The notes under the pieces were generated by a model. That model saw only the letters and a list, made by a program, of their open reading frames with translations, was not told the DNA's origin and did not search any database. Of a stretch of DNA of 64,000 nt, positions 15,829 to 24,395 are shown in pieces. Each line of letters begins with the position of its first letter. The stretch's first letter is position 1. The position numbers and the translations under genes were made by a program. This DNA comes from Prevotella sp. (GTDB taxonomy: Bacteria; Bacteroidota; Bacteroidia; Bacteroidales; Bacteroidaceae): contig JAFVEE010000016.1 in the NCBI GenBank assembly GCA_017478085.1, forward strand, positions 1 through 64,000, read 5' to 3'.

Positions 15829-17430
15829 TTAAATCACGTGTAGTCCCAGGAACACCATGAGGCCGTTCATCAGGATCCAGAAGATGGCGAAGGGCATGGT
15901 CTTGCGCATAATGTCGCCATCCTGGCCCTCCATATCGCAGGCGGCGGTGGCAATGGCAATGCTTTGCGGCGAGAGCAGCTTGCCGCCCTCAGAGCCCGCA
16001 CAGTTGGCAGCGGCCAGCCAGTTGGTCTCGTTGCCGCTCACACCGAAGAACTGGGCATCGTTCACCAGTCCTAACTGCCCGGCAGCGGCGGCTTGCAGCT
16101 TGCCGAAGAGAATGTTGGCCGAGGTGGCCGAGCCCGTGACGAACGTTCCGATGCTGCCGATGAGGGGCGCAAAGAAAGGATAGGCAGAGCCGGTTACGGC
16201 CACCAGTCCCGTGGCAATGGCGAGCGTCATGCCCGTGTTGTTCATCAGCATGGCCAGCGCCACGAGGCAGCAAATGGTGAGTGCCGTCTTCTGCAGGTTC
16301 ACGGCGGTCTTGGCCAGCATCTTCATCAGTCGGCCAAAGCTCAGCCCCTGTATCATGCCGCCTATCACGGCACCTAAGAATATCATCAGACCGGCGTTCG
16401 ACAGCCATCCGAACGAGAAGGTATTGCCGATGACCGGCATATCGAACTTCGTGACCAGCGTAGACTTCAGCAGTTCGTTCATGGGCGGCACGATCTTGCT
16501 GCTGATCAGAATGAAGAAGATGATGAGGCCGTAGACGCTCCAGGCCTTCAGCGTCTTTGCCGTGCCAAACGTCTTGTGCTCCACGTGCACCTCGTCGCCA
16601 GGCTTCTCGTCGCGTATGAAGAGCTTGTTGTAGACGAGCATCGCGATGATGGCGGCCACCGAACCCAGGATGGCGGGTGTCTCGGGGCCCAGGAAGAAGG
16701 CGCAGCAGAACTGCACGATGATGGAGCAGGTGCCTACGAACAGGGCGATGGTGACGTTCTTCACAATCTTCGTGCGGTCGGTCATCATCAGGATGAGGAA
16801 CGGCGTGATGTAGAACATGAGCGACAGCTGCAGGATGATGAACGTGGCCACCTCGCAGAGCATCTCGGGCGAGGCCGTGCCGTCGGCCACCTGGTTGGCC
16901 AGCGTGGTGGCGGGCAGGCCCACGGCTCCGAAGCCCACGGCCACCGTGTTGGCCACCAGACAGATCACAGCCGAGAACATAGGCTTGAAGCCCAGACCAA
17001 TAAGGATGGCTGCCGGTATGGCCACTGCCGTGCCGAAGCCGGCCATGCCCTCGAGCACGCCGCCGAAGCCCCACGTGAGCAGCAGCACCAGCAGGCCCTT
17101 GTCGCTGGTCAGCTGTATGAACTGCGTCTTGATGGTCTCAATCTCCTTCGTCTCGCACAGAATGTTGTAGCTGAAGATGGCACAGATGATGATGAGAATA
17201 ATGGGGAAGCAGGCCTTCAGCAGACCTTCGACCACCGACCAGAGTGTGATGCCATAGATGCTGGCCCCCGCATATTTCTCGGGCACGATGCCCATGGCGG
17301 GGGCGGCGAAGAGTGCCAGCAGAATGGTGACGATGAGGGTGATTAACGCGCTTTTCCAGCCTGATACCTTCAAGCCCATCATAAGCACAAACAGCAAGAC
17401 GATGGGAATTACTGAAATGAGTGCAGCCAT
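15829..17430 (-). CDS. lctP: L-lactate permease
   Basis: The 533-residue protein (from the ATG at 17430) consists of about 12-14 membrane helices and carries family motifs such as GFGGVLEGMAGFGTAVAIPAA split over two helices, and GSIGTFVTGSATSANILFG near the C-terminus, both diagnostic for LctP/GlcA lactate-glycolate permeases. It imports lactate or a related 2-hydroxyacid with protons across the inner membrane. It is the first gene of an operon with the FAD/Fe-S dehydrogenase and the porin. An upstream ATG at 17499 would add a non-hydrophobic extension that overlaps the promoter -7 box, so I preferred 17430. Confidence 0.93.
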   Translation of the reverse strand: MAALISVIPIVLLFVLMMGLKVSGWKSALITLIVTILLALFAAPAMGIVPEKYAGASIYGITLWSVVEGLLKACFPIILIIICAIFSYNILCETKEIETIKTQFIQLTSDKGLLVLLLTWGFGGVLEGMAGFGTAVAIPAAILIGLGFKPMFSAVICLVANTVAVGFGAVGLPATTLANQVADGTASPEMLCEVATFIILQLSLMFYITPFLILMMTDRTKIVKNVTIALFVGTCSIIVQFCCAFFLGPETPAILGSVAAIIAMLVYNKLFIRDEKPGDEVHVEHKTFGTAKTLKAWSVYGLIIFFILISSKIVPPMNELLKSTLVTKFDMPVIGNTFSFGWLSNAGLMIFLGAVIGGMIQGLSFGRLMKMLAKTAVNLQKTALTICCLVALAMLMNNTGMTLAIATGLVAVTGSAYPFFAPLIGSIGTFVTGSATSANILFGKLQAAAAGQLGLVNDAQFFGVSGNETNWLAAANCAGSEGGKLLSPQSIAIATAACDMEGQDGDIMRKTMPFAIFWILMNGLMVFLGLHVI

Positions 17431-17496
17431 AAGGATTATTAGTTTTGAGGTTATTATTATATAAGTTTCAGCTGTAAAGTGCTTAACAAGATGCCA

Positions 17497-17504
17497 CAAA
17501 TATA
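17497..17504 (-). promoter_or_regulatory. -7 box for the lactate operon
   Basis: Minus-strand TATATTTG fits TAnnTTTG and lies 67 bp upstream of the lctP start. No matching -33 TTTG is seen at 19-20 bp. Confidence 0.55.
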
Positions 17505-17558
17505 CAACAAATTTGCTGTTTTTTATCTATTTTATTCGTGTTTTTAGATATTTTTCAC

Positions 17559-17566
17559 TAACTTTG
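17559..17566 (+). promoter_or_regulatory. -7 box for the glycyl radical enzyme genes
   Basis: TAACTTTG is a good -7 box. The start near 17573 would leave about 12 nt before the ATG at 17586, or about 51 nt before the in-frame ATG at 17625. Confidence 0.65.
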
Positions 17567-17585
17567 CGCCAAATAACCACGAAAT

Positions 17586-20033
17586 ATGAACTTCAGCATT
17601 AAGCATCCTGAGAACGAAGGCGGTATGAACGACCGCATTCGCCGTCTGCGCCAGCAGAACTTCGACACGCCCACCACGCTCAGCATAGAGCGCGCGCTCA
17701 TAGAGACCGAGTTCTACAAACAGCATTACGGTACCATGCCCACGCCCATCCTGCGGGCCCGCAACTTCTACGAGATATGCAAGAAGAAGACCCTCTACAT
17801 TGGTCCCGACGAGCTGATCGTGGGCGAGCGTGGCCCCGTGCCCAAGGCCGTGCCCACGTTTCCTGAGCTGACGTGCCACTCGGTGGAAGACCTGCACACG
17901 CTGGACCAGCGCGAGCTGCAGAGCTACCACATATCGCAGCAGGACATCGACACCTACGAGCGCGAGGTCATACCCTACTGGCAGGGCAAGACGCAGCGTG
18001 AGCGCATCTTCAACCACGTCAGCCATGAGTGGCAGGAGGCCTACCACGCCGGCGTGTTCACCGAGTTTATGGAGCAGCGTGCCGCCGGCCACACGGCCAT
18101 GGACGGCAAGATGTACCACACGGGCCTGCTCGACCTGAAGGCCCGCATAGAGAAGCGCATCAGCGAGCTGGACTACATCTACGACCCCGAGGCCACCGAC
18201 AAGCAGCAGGAGCTGGAGGCCATGGCCATCTCGTGCGATGCCGCCATCCTCTTTGCTGAAAGGCATGCCGAGCTGGCAGAAAAAATGGCCGATGACTTAG
18301 AGGCCCAAGAGCCCTATGAGTCCAATAAGACCTATAGGCCCCATTCCCCCCATTCCCAGAGAATCGCCGAGCTTCGCAAGATAGCCTCGGTGTGCCGCTG
18401 GGTGCCAGCCCACGCCCCGCGCGACCTGTGGGAGGCCATACAGATGTACTGGTTCGTGCACTTAGGCACCGTGACCGAGCTGAACGGCTGGGACTCGATG
18501 AACCCCGGCCACCTGGACCAGCACCTGTGGCCGTTCTACGAGCAGGGCCTGGCCGACGGCTCGCTGACCCGCGACCAGGCCAAGGAGCTGCTCAGCTGCC
18601 TCTGGATCAAGTTCAACAACCAGCCCGCACCGCCCAAGGTGGGGGTGACGGCACTGGAGAGCGGCACCTACAACGACTTCACCAATATTAATATAGGCGG
18701 CGTAGACCGCCAGGGACGCAGCGCGGCCAACGAGCTGTCGTTCATGATCCTGGAGATTCAGGAAGAGCTGCACCAGCTGCAGCCGGGCCTCAGCATCCAT
18801 ATTGCCGAGAACACGCCCGACGACTTCCTGCTCGAGGGCATCCGCGTCATTCGCCAGGGCCACGGCTACCCCAGCATCTTCAACCCCGACACCTACGTCA
18901 GGGAGATGACCCGCGCCGGGAAGGCCCTCGAAGATGCCCGCGAGGGCGGCTGCTCGGGCTGCATCGAGGTGGGAGCCTTCGGCAAGGAGGCCTATCTGCT
19001 CACCGGCTATCTGAACACGCCGAAAATCCTGGAGATAACCCTGAACAACGGCACCGACCCCGAGACGGGCAAGCAGCTGGGCCTGCAGACGGGCGATCCC
19101 CGCCAGTTCAAGACCTACGATGAGCTGTATGATGCCTGGCACCGCCAGATGGTGTACTTCGTCAACCTGAAGCTCAGCGTCAACAACTACATAGAGCGTA
19201 TGTTCTCGCTCTACGCCCCCGCCACGTTCCTCAGCCTCTTCATCGACGACTGCATAGAGAAGGGCCGCGACTACTATAGCGGCGGGGCCCGCTACAACAC
19301 CACCTACATTCAGTGCACGGGCCTGGGCACCATCACCGACAGCCTCTCGGCCCTGAAGAAGCACGTCTTCGAAGACAAGAGATATACGATGGACCAGATG
19401 CTGGAGGCGTGCAAGAACAACTGGGGGCAACAGGGGCTTATGCGTGCCTACATTCGCAACCACACCCCCTTCTTCGGCAACGACGACCCGTATGCCGACG
19501 AGATTGCGGTGCGCGTCTACGACGACCTGGTGCAGGCCATCGAGGGGCGGCCCAACACGCGCGGCGGCCAGACCCACCTGAACATGCTCTCGACCACCTG
19601 CCATAACTACTTCGGCTCGGTGTGCGGAGCCACGCCCAATGGCCGACTGGCCCACTTCGCCATCAGCGACGGCACGTCGCCCGCCCACGGTGCCGACAGC
19701 CACGGCCCCACCGCCGTCATCAAGTCGCTGGGCAAGCTCGACCAGACCAAGAGCGGCGGCACGCTGCTCAACGTGCGCTTCGTGCCCAATCTGCTGCGCC
19801 GCGAGCAGGACATGCAGAAGGTGGCCAGCCTGGTGCGCACCTACTTCAAGTTCGGCGGCCACCACATTCAGTTCAACATTGTAGACACCGACACGCTGCT
19901 CGACGCCCAGCGGCACCCCGACAACTACCGCGACCTGCTGGTGCGCGTGGCGGGCTATAGCGACTACTTCAACGACATGACCCTGCAGCTGCAGAACGAG
20001 ATCATAGCCCGCACCGAGAATGACGAAATGTAA
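17586..20033 (+). CDS. glycyl radical enzyme, HypD-like (trans-4-hydroxyproline dehydratase type)
   Basis: The 815-residue pyruvate-formate-lyase-like enzyme is oxygen-sensitive. The active-site loop GGCSGCIEVGAFGKEAYL contains thiyl Cys459 and base Glu461, and the C-terminal glycyl loop VRVAGYSDYF contains radical Gly790. The CxE active site marks a dehydratase-type rather than a formate-lyase-type enzyme (which would have CC). The wider text (LIVGERGPVPKAVPTFPELT, NNGTDPETGKQLG, GGARYNTTYIQ) resembles HypD, which converts trans-4-hydroxy-L-proline to pyrroline-5-carboxylate. The substrate remains an inference. The second ATG (17625, MNDRIRRLRQQNF) fits family starts better. Residues about 239-258 (AQEPYESNKTYRPHSPHS) are a repeat-derived insertion. 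The activase overlaps the 3' end. Confidence 0.85.
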   Translation: MNFSIKHPENEGGMNDRIRRLRQQNFDTPTTLSIERALIETEFYKQHYGTMPTPILRARNFYEICKKKTLYIGPDELIVGERGPVPKAVPTFPELTCHSVEDLHTLDQRELQSYHISQQDIDTYEREVIPYWQGKTQRERIFNHVSHEWQEAYHAGVFTEFMEQRAAGHTAMDGKMYHTGLLDLKARIEKRISELDYIYDPEATDKQQELEAMAISCDAAILFAERHAELAEKMADDLEAQEPYESNKTYRPHSPHSQRIAELRKIASVCRWVPAHAPRDLWEAIQMYWFVHLGTVTELNGWDSMNPGHLDQHLWPFYEQGLADGSLTRDQAKELLSCLWIKFNNQPAPPKVGVTALESGTYNDFTNINIGGVDRQGRSAANELSFMILEIQEELHQLQPGLSIHIAENTPDDFLLEGIRVIRQGHGYPSIFNPDTYVREMTRAGKALEDAREGGCSGCIEVGAFGKEAYLLTGYLNTPKILEITLNNGTDPETGKQLGLQTGDPRQFKTYDELYDAWHRQMVYFVNLKLSVNNYIERMFSLYAPATFLSLFIDDCIEKGRDYYSGGARYNTTYIQCTGLGTITDSLSALKKHVFEDKRYTMDQMLEACKNNWGQQGLMRAYIRNHTPFFGNDDPYADEIAVRVYDDLVQAIEGRPNTRGGQTHLNMLSTTCHNYFGSVCGATPNGRLAHFAISDGTSPAHGADSHGPTAVIKSLGKLDQTKSGGTLLNVRFVPNLLRREQDMQKVASLVRTYFKFGGHHIQFNIVDTDTLLDAQRHPDNYRDLLVRVAGYSDYFNDMTLQLQNEIIARTENDEM
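18301..18358 (+). repeat. in-frame low-complexity insertion in the glycyl radical enzyme gene
   Basis: A stretch with repeated CCTAT and CCCATT words (GACCTATAGGCCCCATTCCC) adds roughly 13-20 codons between a helix ending in ADDLE and the conserved LRKIASVCRWVPAHAP segment. The words are unlike the surrounding codon pattern. Confidence 0.65.
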
Positions 20034-20949
20034 CGTTTTCGACATCAAGCGCTACGCCATCAACGACGGGCCGGGCATACGCACCACCATCTTCATGAGC
20101 GGCTGTCCGCTGCGCTGCGTATGGTGCCACAACCCCGAGTCGTGGGACGCCCTGCCGCACAAGACCTATAAGCAGAAGAGGTGCATGGGGTGCCAGTGCT
20201 GCGTGCAGGCCTGCCCCCAGGGAGCCATCGCGCTCACGCCGCAGGGCATCCGTCCCGCTGAGGGCGTGGAGTGCCTGCGCTGCGGGCGGTGTGCCGAAGC
20301 GTGTCCTACCAAGGCTATGGAAATGTGTGGACGGTCGTGGACCATCGACGAGCTGATGGCCGAGATTGAGAAGGAGCGCGACGTGATGACTATGAGCGGT
20401 GGCGGCGTGACGCTGTGTGGCGGCGAGCCGCTGTTCCAGCCCGAGGCCACGCTGGCCATCCTGCACGAGCTGGGCCGCCGACAGCTGCACCGCACGGTCG
20501 ACACCACGCTCTATGCCGCCCCCCGTGTGGCAGAGGCCGTGGCCCAGAGCAGCGACCTACTGCTCGTAGACCTGAAGCTGATGGACTCGCGGCAGCACCA
20601 GTGCCTCACGGGCGTGCCCGTAGAGCCTATCCTGAGCAACCTCGCCCTGGTGGCCAGGCTTGGCAAGCCCTTCTACATACGCATTCCCCTGATCGAGGGC
20701 ATCAATGCCAGCCCCGCCAACATCGAGGCCACCGCCGCCTTCCTCCTCAGCATTCTGCCTGCCGGAGGCGGCCCGCTGCAAGGCATCAACCTGCTGCCCT
20801 ACCACGACGTAGGCCGCGACAAGCACCAGCGCCTCTGGTCTCAGTACAACCCCGAAGCCATTCCCATGGCCGCCCCAACGGAGGCCACCGTGCAGCGCTG
20901 CATCGACCAGTTTGCCGCCCACGGCCTCACCGCCACCGTAGGGGGCTGA
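20020..20949 (+). CDS. glycyl-radical-enzyme activating enzyme (radical SAM)
   Basis: The 309-residue activase generates the glycyl radical on the upstream enzyme using S-adenosylmethionine. Cys29, Cys33 and Cys36 form the radical-SAM motif CX3CX2C (CPLRCVWC). GGGVTLCGGEPLF is the SAM-binding GGE region. Two extra ferredoxin-type clusters (CMGCQCCVQACP; CLRCGRCAEACP) mark the dehydratase/HypD-type activases rather than classic PflA. It starts 14 bp inside the upstream gene's 3' end, so the pair is translationally coupled. It is cytoplasmic and active only without oxygen. Confidence 0.93.
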   Translation: MTKCNVFDIKRYAINDGPGIRTTIFMSGCPLRCVWCHNPESWDALPHKTYKQKRCMGCQCCVQACPQGAIALTPQGIRPAEGVECLRCGRCAEACPTKAMEMCGRSWTIDELMAEIEKERDVMTMSGGGVTLCGGEPLFQPEATLAILHELGRRQLHRTVDTTLYAAPRVAEAVAQSSDLLLVDLKLMDSRQHQCLTGVPVEPILSNLALVARLGKPFYIRIPLIEGINASPANIEATAAFLLSILPAGGGPLQGINLLPYHDVGRDKHQRLWSQYNPEAIPMAAPTEATVQRCIDQFAAHGLTATVGG

Positions 20950-20962
20950 CACTAGAAAAAAA

Positions 20963-21940
20963 TCAATATTTTACGACCACTGGCTCGCCGTGAGGGTCGA
21001 AATCAGCAAGATACTGGCCGCTGCCGGCCTGATAGACAGCCAGGGGGCGACCGCCCTGACTGATGCTCACCACCGGGCGTGAGCCCAGCAGCAAGGTGAG
21101 CGGCATGGAGAAAACTTCGCGAGGAAGCGAGCAGCGGGGCCGGACGATCAAGACGTTCGGCCCTGCTTCGTCGATGGTGAGCTGCACGTTGTCGCGCTCA
21201 CGAATATAGGCCGCCACATCGTGGAAGGTAGCCACCCACACACGGTCTTGCACCGAGGCTATGTAGTCCCAGTGGCTCCATAGCACCTGTGGGTCGGCGA
21301 AATGGTCGTAGCCCATGGCTATGCCGTGGGTCATACCCACGCCCCACTCGCCCCGCTCCACAAGCCCTTCCACCCAGCGGGTCAGCCAGGCCGAGTCGCG
21401 CTTGGCCCCGATGGCTATCTGGAAGGTGCGGCTGCCCACGCGGCCCTGCTCGCAGAAGGCGGTGGTGGCCGAGTCCTTGCCGTTGCCGGGGTAGAAGTAG
21501 GTGCGTGGCCGCTGCCCTATGTGCTCCATAATGGCGCTGTCGTTGCGCTCTACCTCATGGCGCAGCTGCTCGGCGCTGAGCTTCGTCACCTTCTTGTGCT
21601 CCCAGCCATGGCTGCTTATCTCCTGCCCGTCGGCAGCCATCTCGCGCAGCATTTCCCACGTCATGCAGGGCGTGCCGCTGATACCCATCTGCCTGTCCTG
21701 ACTGCTGTGCACCATGCCGCCCACCTTCGAGCCTATGACGGCAAACGTGGCCTTCAGCCCGCGCTGCTTCAGCTGGGGGAAGGCCAGCGTGTACTGGTCT
21801 TGCAGTCCGTCGTCGAACGTGTAGCTCACCGCTGCCTGCCGGTTGCCCCAGTAGCGGGCCACGCCTACTGGCTGCTGAGCCGCTGCCCCCATGGCAGTGC
21901 CAGCAGCCAGGATTAGTAATAGAATGTTTCGCTTCATCAC
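20963..21940 (-). CDS. secreted polysaccharide deacetylase (CE4-like)
   Basis: The 325-residue protein has a signal peptide (ILLLILAAGTAMGAAAQ) and a NodB-like fold. TFDDG (residues about 41-45) contains the catalytic base and metal Asp, SHGWEH holds the metal histidines, and YFYPGNG is motif 3. A short beta-rich C-terminal tail follows. CE4 enzymes remove N- or O-acetyl groups from polysaccharides. It lies 20 bp after the PL11 rhamnogalacturonan lyase gene in a minus-strand operon, so a role in removing acetyl groups from pectin fragments is plausible, but peptidoglycan or xylan cannot be excluded. Confidence 0.8.
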   Translation of the reverse strand: MMKRNILLLILAAGTAMGAAAQQPVGVARYWGNRQAAVSYTFDDGLQDQYTLAFPQLKQRGLKATFAVIGSKVGGMVHSSQDRQMGISGTPCMTWEMLREMAADGQEISSHGWEHKKVTKLSAEQLRHEVERNDSAIMEHIGQRPRTYFYPGNGKDSATTAFCEQGRVGSRTFQIAIGAKRDSAWLTRWVEGLVERGEWGVGMTHGIAMGYDHFADPQVLWSHWDYIASVQDRVWVATFHDVAAYIRERDNVQLTIDEAGPNVLIVRPRCSLPREVFSMPLTLLLGSRPVVSISQGGRPLAVYQAGSGQYLADFDPHGEPVVVKY

Positions 21941-21960
21941 GTAAGTATGCCCTTATCAAG

Positions 21961-24297
21961 TTATGGCTGCAAAGTTACGCAATTTTTCCGAATTACCACA
22001 CGAGGACGGTTGCCTTTCTGGCCCAGTCTGCGGCCCAGCAGGTCGTAGGCGGGCTGGCTATCGCCCAGGCCATCGGCCATGGGCACCCCACCGATGCCCG
22101 TTGCAGTGCCCTTCAGGTCGAACTCCACCACCGTCTGTCCCTTCTCCAGGAAGAACGAGAAGTCGGCACGATACACACCGCCGCTGTAGTTCTGTGCCCG
22201 GTAGTAGTAGGTGCGCCCGGCTATGAGCTGGCCATTGTCTACCTTGCTGGTCATCAGCGAGTCGCGGTAGATGGTGACGGAAGGCTTCAGCCCGTTCACC
22301 TCGCGGAACTCCACGGTGGTCAGCAGGTCGCTGCCCAGGTAGAAGCCCGTCTCGGTGGGCTGGTTATAGCCTATCTGCTCGTTCAGGGCCGACATTTCGT
22401 AGTGATGATCCAGCAGCAGACAGGGGAAACGGTAGTCGGTGGGGTACCAGGTAGAGAAAATCTTCAGGCAGGTCTCAGCCGAGTCGGTATAGATGATTTC
22501 CTCGCGCCAGTCGCCAAAGAGGTCGGCATAGAGGCAGGGGTTCTCCTTGGTGCCGTTGATGGCCTTGGCGTTGAAGTACTGCGCCCGCAGGGGCCGCCGC
22601 TCCTTGCCATCGCTCAGGCTGTGCTGCGAGAGCTTCACGCCGTCCATGAGCTGGCGGTTGAGCGAGCCAGTGAACCACACCGTCATATTGGTCGAGGCGG
22701 GCTTGATGGCCTTGCCGTCGCTGGTAGTCTTGATTTCGCGACCGTCGCTGGTCATGATGTTGCCACCATACCACCACATTTCGCAGCCGGGATATTCGGG
22801 GAAGACGTCGGCCACGCAGCACTTGCCCACATCGTCGGTCGACTTGTTGAACCACAGCGTCTCGCCGGTGCTGGCATCGCGCAGGGCAGCCCCATAGTTA
22901 CCAAACTCGTAGCAGGCCCAGATCTCCAGTCCCTCGCGGTCGGGCAGGAAGTCGCCCACGTGCAGGGCATCGCCGTGGCCATAGCCCGTGAAGGCCTTGT
23001 CTTCAGCAGCCCCGTAGAGCACGGTCTCCCGCCCACCCTTCGAGCCCGACACGTAGCGGGGCGTGCCGTCGCTGTTCAGCGTCATCGAGCCGTAGCACAT
23101 CTCATCGAGCCCGTCGCCATCCACGTCGCACACGAAGAGCGAGTGGTAGCCCTGCGCCCCGTAGTTGGCACAGCCCTCGTCGTCGCTGTCGAAGTGCCAG
23201 CGGCGTGCCAGCTTGCCGCCGGTGAAGTCCCAGGCCTCTACCACGCTCTTGGCGTAGATGCCACGGGCTGCGAGAATGCTGGTCACGTTGTGGTCACAGC
23301 GTATCACCCCCACACGAATGCTGTTGGCCCGCTTCCAGTAGTCGTCGCCCCAGGTCTCGCTGCTCTTGCCCGTGGGAATGAACTCCGTGCGGTCCAGGCA
23401 GCGGCCCGTCAGGCCGTCGACCACGCACAGGAACTCGGCCATGCCGTGTCCGTGGGTGGTGGTATAGGTGCGGTAGTCGGTGCGGCCGTCGCCATTCTCG
23501 TCGCCTATCTCCTCGCCGTCGCCGAAGATGGCCCCCTCGCTCAGTCTGAGGGCCACCTCGCAGCGCCCGTCGCCATCCAGGTCGTAGACGGCAAAGCTGG
23601 TGCTGTTGCCCGTCTCGATGTTTGGACCCGAGAAGATGCGCCACAGCAGCGTGCCGTCGAGCTTGTAAGCCTCCCAGATGGTGGTGTGGCGAATCTCGCG
23701 GCGGTCATCGTCAGACAGTCCATCGTTCACCAGCAGGCGGTCTTCGGTGCGTGCGCCCCGCTTCAGGACTATCTCAGGCAGTCCGTCGCCGTCCAGGTCG
23801 CCATAGCTGCAGTCGTTCACCTTATAGATAAAGCCCTGCGGCGTGCCGCTCCAGTTCTGCAGGGGCAGGCTGACGTAGGGCACGCCCTGCTGCAACTGCT
23901 CCTTCGCGATGGTGTAGCGGGCCAGCACCTGCGTCTGGCCCTTGTAGCACAGCTCGTAGGTGATGTCGCGGCTGAAGTCGCGATACGTATCCTGGAAGCA
24001 GGTCGAGGCTATGATGCCGTTCTGCCCGCTCACCTTCACGCGGCTGCCGCCTTCGGGCTGCCGGTACAGATCGAAGGCCGTTTCATAGTCATCGCCGGGC
24101 ATCATGCGCCAGCTCACCAGGATCTTGCCCAGCGTGGGCTGGTACTCAGCATCCTTCGTGGGATAGATAGATTCACTCACGTTGTTGATGCTGGCCCACA
24201 GGCAGCGGTTCTCGCGATAGGGTGTGGTCTCGTCGGCCAGGGCCGTCGTTGGTGCCAGCAGGGCCGGCAGAAGCAGTAGGGTAGCAAGTCGTTTCAT
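21961..24297 (-). CDS. rhamnogalacturonan lyase (PL11)
   Basis: The 778-residue secreted lyase starts at MKRLATLLLLPALLAPTTALA (24297); a longer frame start at 24477 overlaps the promoter and the GH2 remnant. The PL11 beta-propeller is clear: repeated calcium-binding DLDGDG/DVDGDG blades (YGDLDGDGLPEIVLKRGA, VYDLDGDGRCEVALR, VCDVDGDGLDEMCYG), STNMTVWFTGSLNRQLMDG, and a C-terminal blade with DWREEIIY. It cleaves the rhamnose-galacturonate backbone of pectin rhamnogalacturonan I by beta-elimination. A C-terminal beta-sandwich (about 690-778) ends in a weak sorting-tail pattern (YDLLGRRLG). It is the main evidence for a pectin locus, followed by the deacetylase gene. Confidence 0.9.
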   Translation of the reverse strand: MKRLATLLLLPALLAPTTALADETTPYRENRCLWASINNVSESIYPTKDAEYQPTLGKILVSWRMMPGDDYETAFDLYRQPEGGSRVKVSGQNGIIASTCFQDTYRDFSRDITYELCYKGQTQVLARYTIAKEQLQQGVPYVSLPLQNWSGTPQGFIYKVNDCSYGDLDGDGLPEIVLKRGARTEDRLLVNDGLSDDDRREIRHTTIWEAYKLDGTLLWRIFSGPNIETGNSTSFAVYDLDGDGRCEVALRLSEGAIFGDGEEIGDENGDGRTDYRTYTTTHGHGMAEFLCVVDGLTGRCLDRTEFIPTGKSSETWGDDYWKRANSIRVGVIRCDHNVTSILAARGIYAKSVVEAWDFTGGKLARRWHFDSDDEGCANYGAQGYHSLFVCDVDGDGLDEMCYGSMTLNSDGTPRYVSGSKGGRETVLYGAAEDKAFTGYGHGDALHVGDFLPDREGLEIWACYEFGNYGAALRDASTGETLWFNKSTDDVGKCCVADVFPEYPGCEMWWYGGNIMTSDGREIKTTSDGKAIKPASTNMTVWFTGSLNRQLMDGVKLSQHSLSDGKERRPLRAQYFNAKAINGTKENPCLYADLFGDWREEIIYTDSAETCLKIFSTWYPTDYRFPCLLLDHHYEMSALNEQIGYNQPTETGFYLGSDLLTTVEFREVNGLKPSVTIYRDSLMTSKVDNGQLIAGRTYYYRAQNYSGGVYRADFSFFLEKGQTVVEFDLKGTATGIGGVPMADGLGDSQPAYDLLGRRLGQKGNRPRVVIRKNCVTLQP

Positions 24298-24329
24298 TGT
24301 CTGTTTGGTTGTTTTAAGTTTTCTGGTGG

Positions 24330-24357
24330 CAAAGTTACGCCCTTTCCCCTTGCCAAA
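24330..24357 (-). promoter_or_regulatory. promoter for PL11
   Basis: Minus-strand TAACTTTG (24337-24330) is a good -7 box. TTTG (24357-24354) lies 16 bp upstream, shorter than the usual 19. Confidence 0.6.
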
Positions 24358-24395
24358 CGTTCGTTTTCGTTCGCAAGCGTTCATATTTATACAAT

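Noticed and set aside
17431..17499. Longer N-terminus for lactate permease from the ATG at 17499
   Set aside because: The extension overlaps the -7 box and lacks the family's hydrophobic start, which begins at 17430.
17586..20033. Pyruvate formate-lyase
   Set aside because: The active site is CxE (GCSGCIEVG) rather than the adjacent cysteine pair of PflB, and the activase has two extra clusters typical of dehydratase-type systems.
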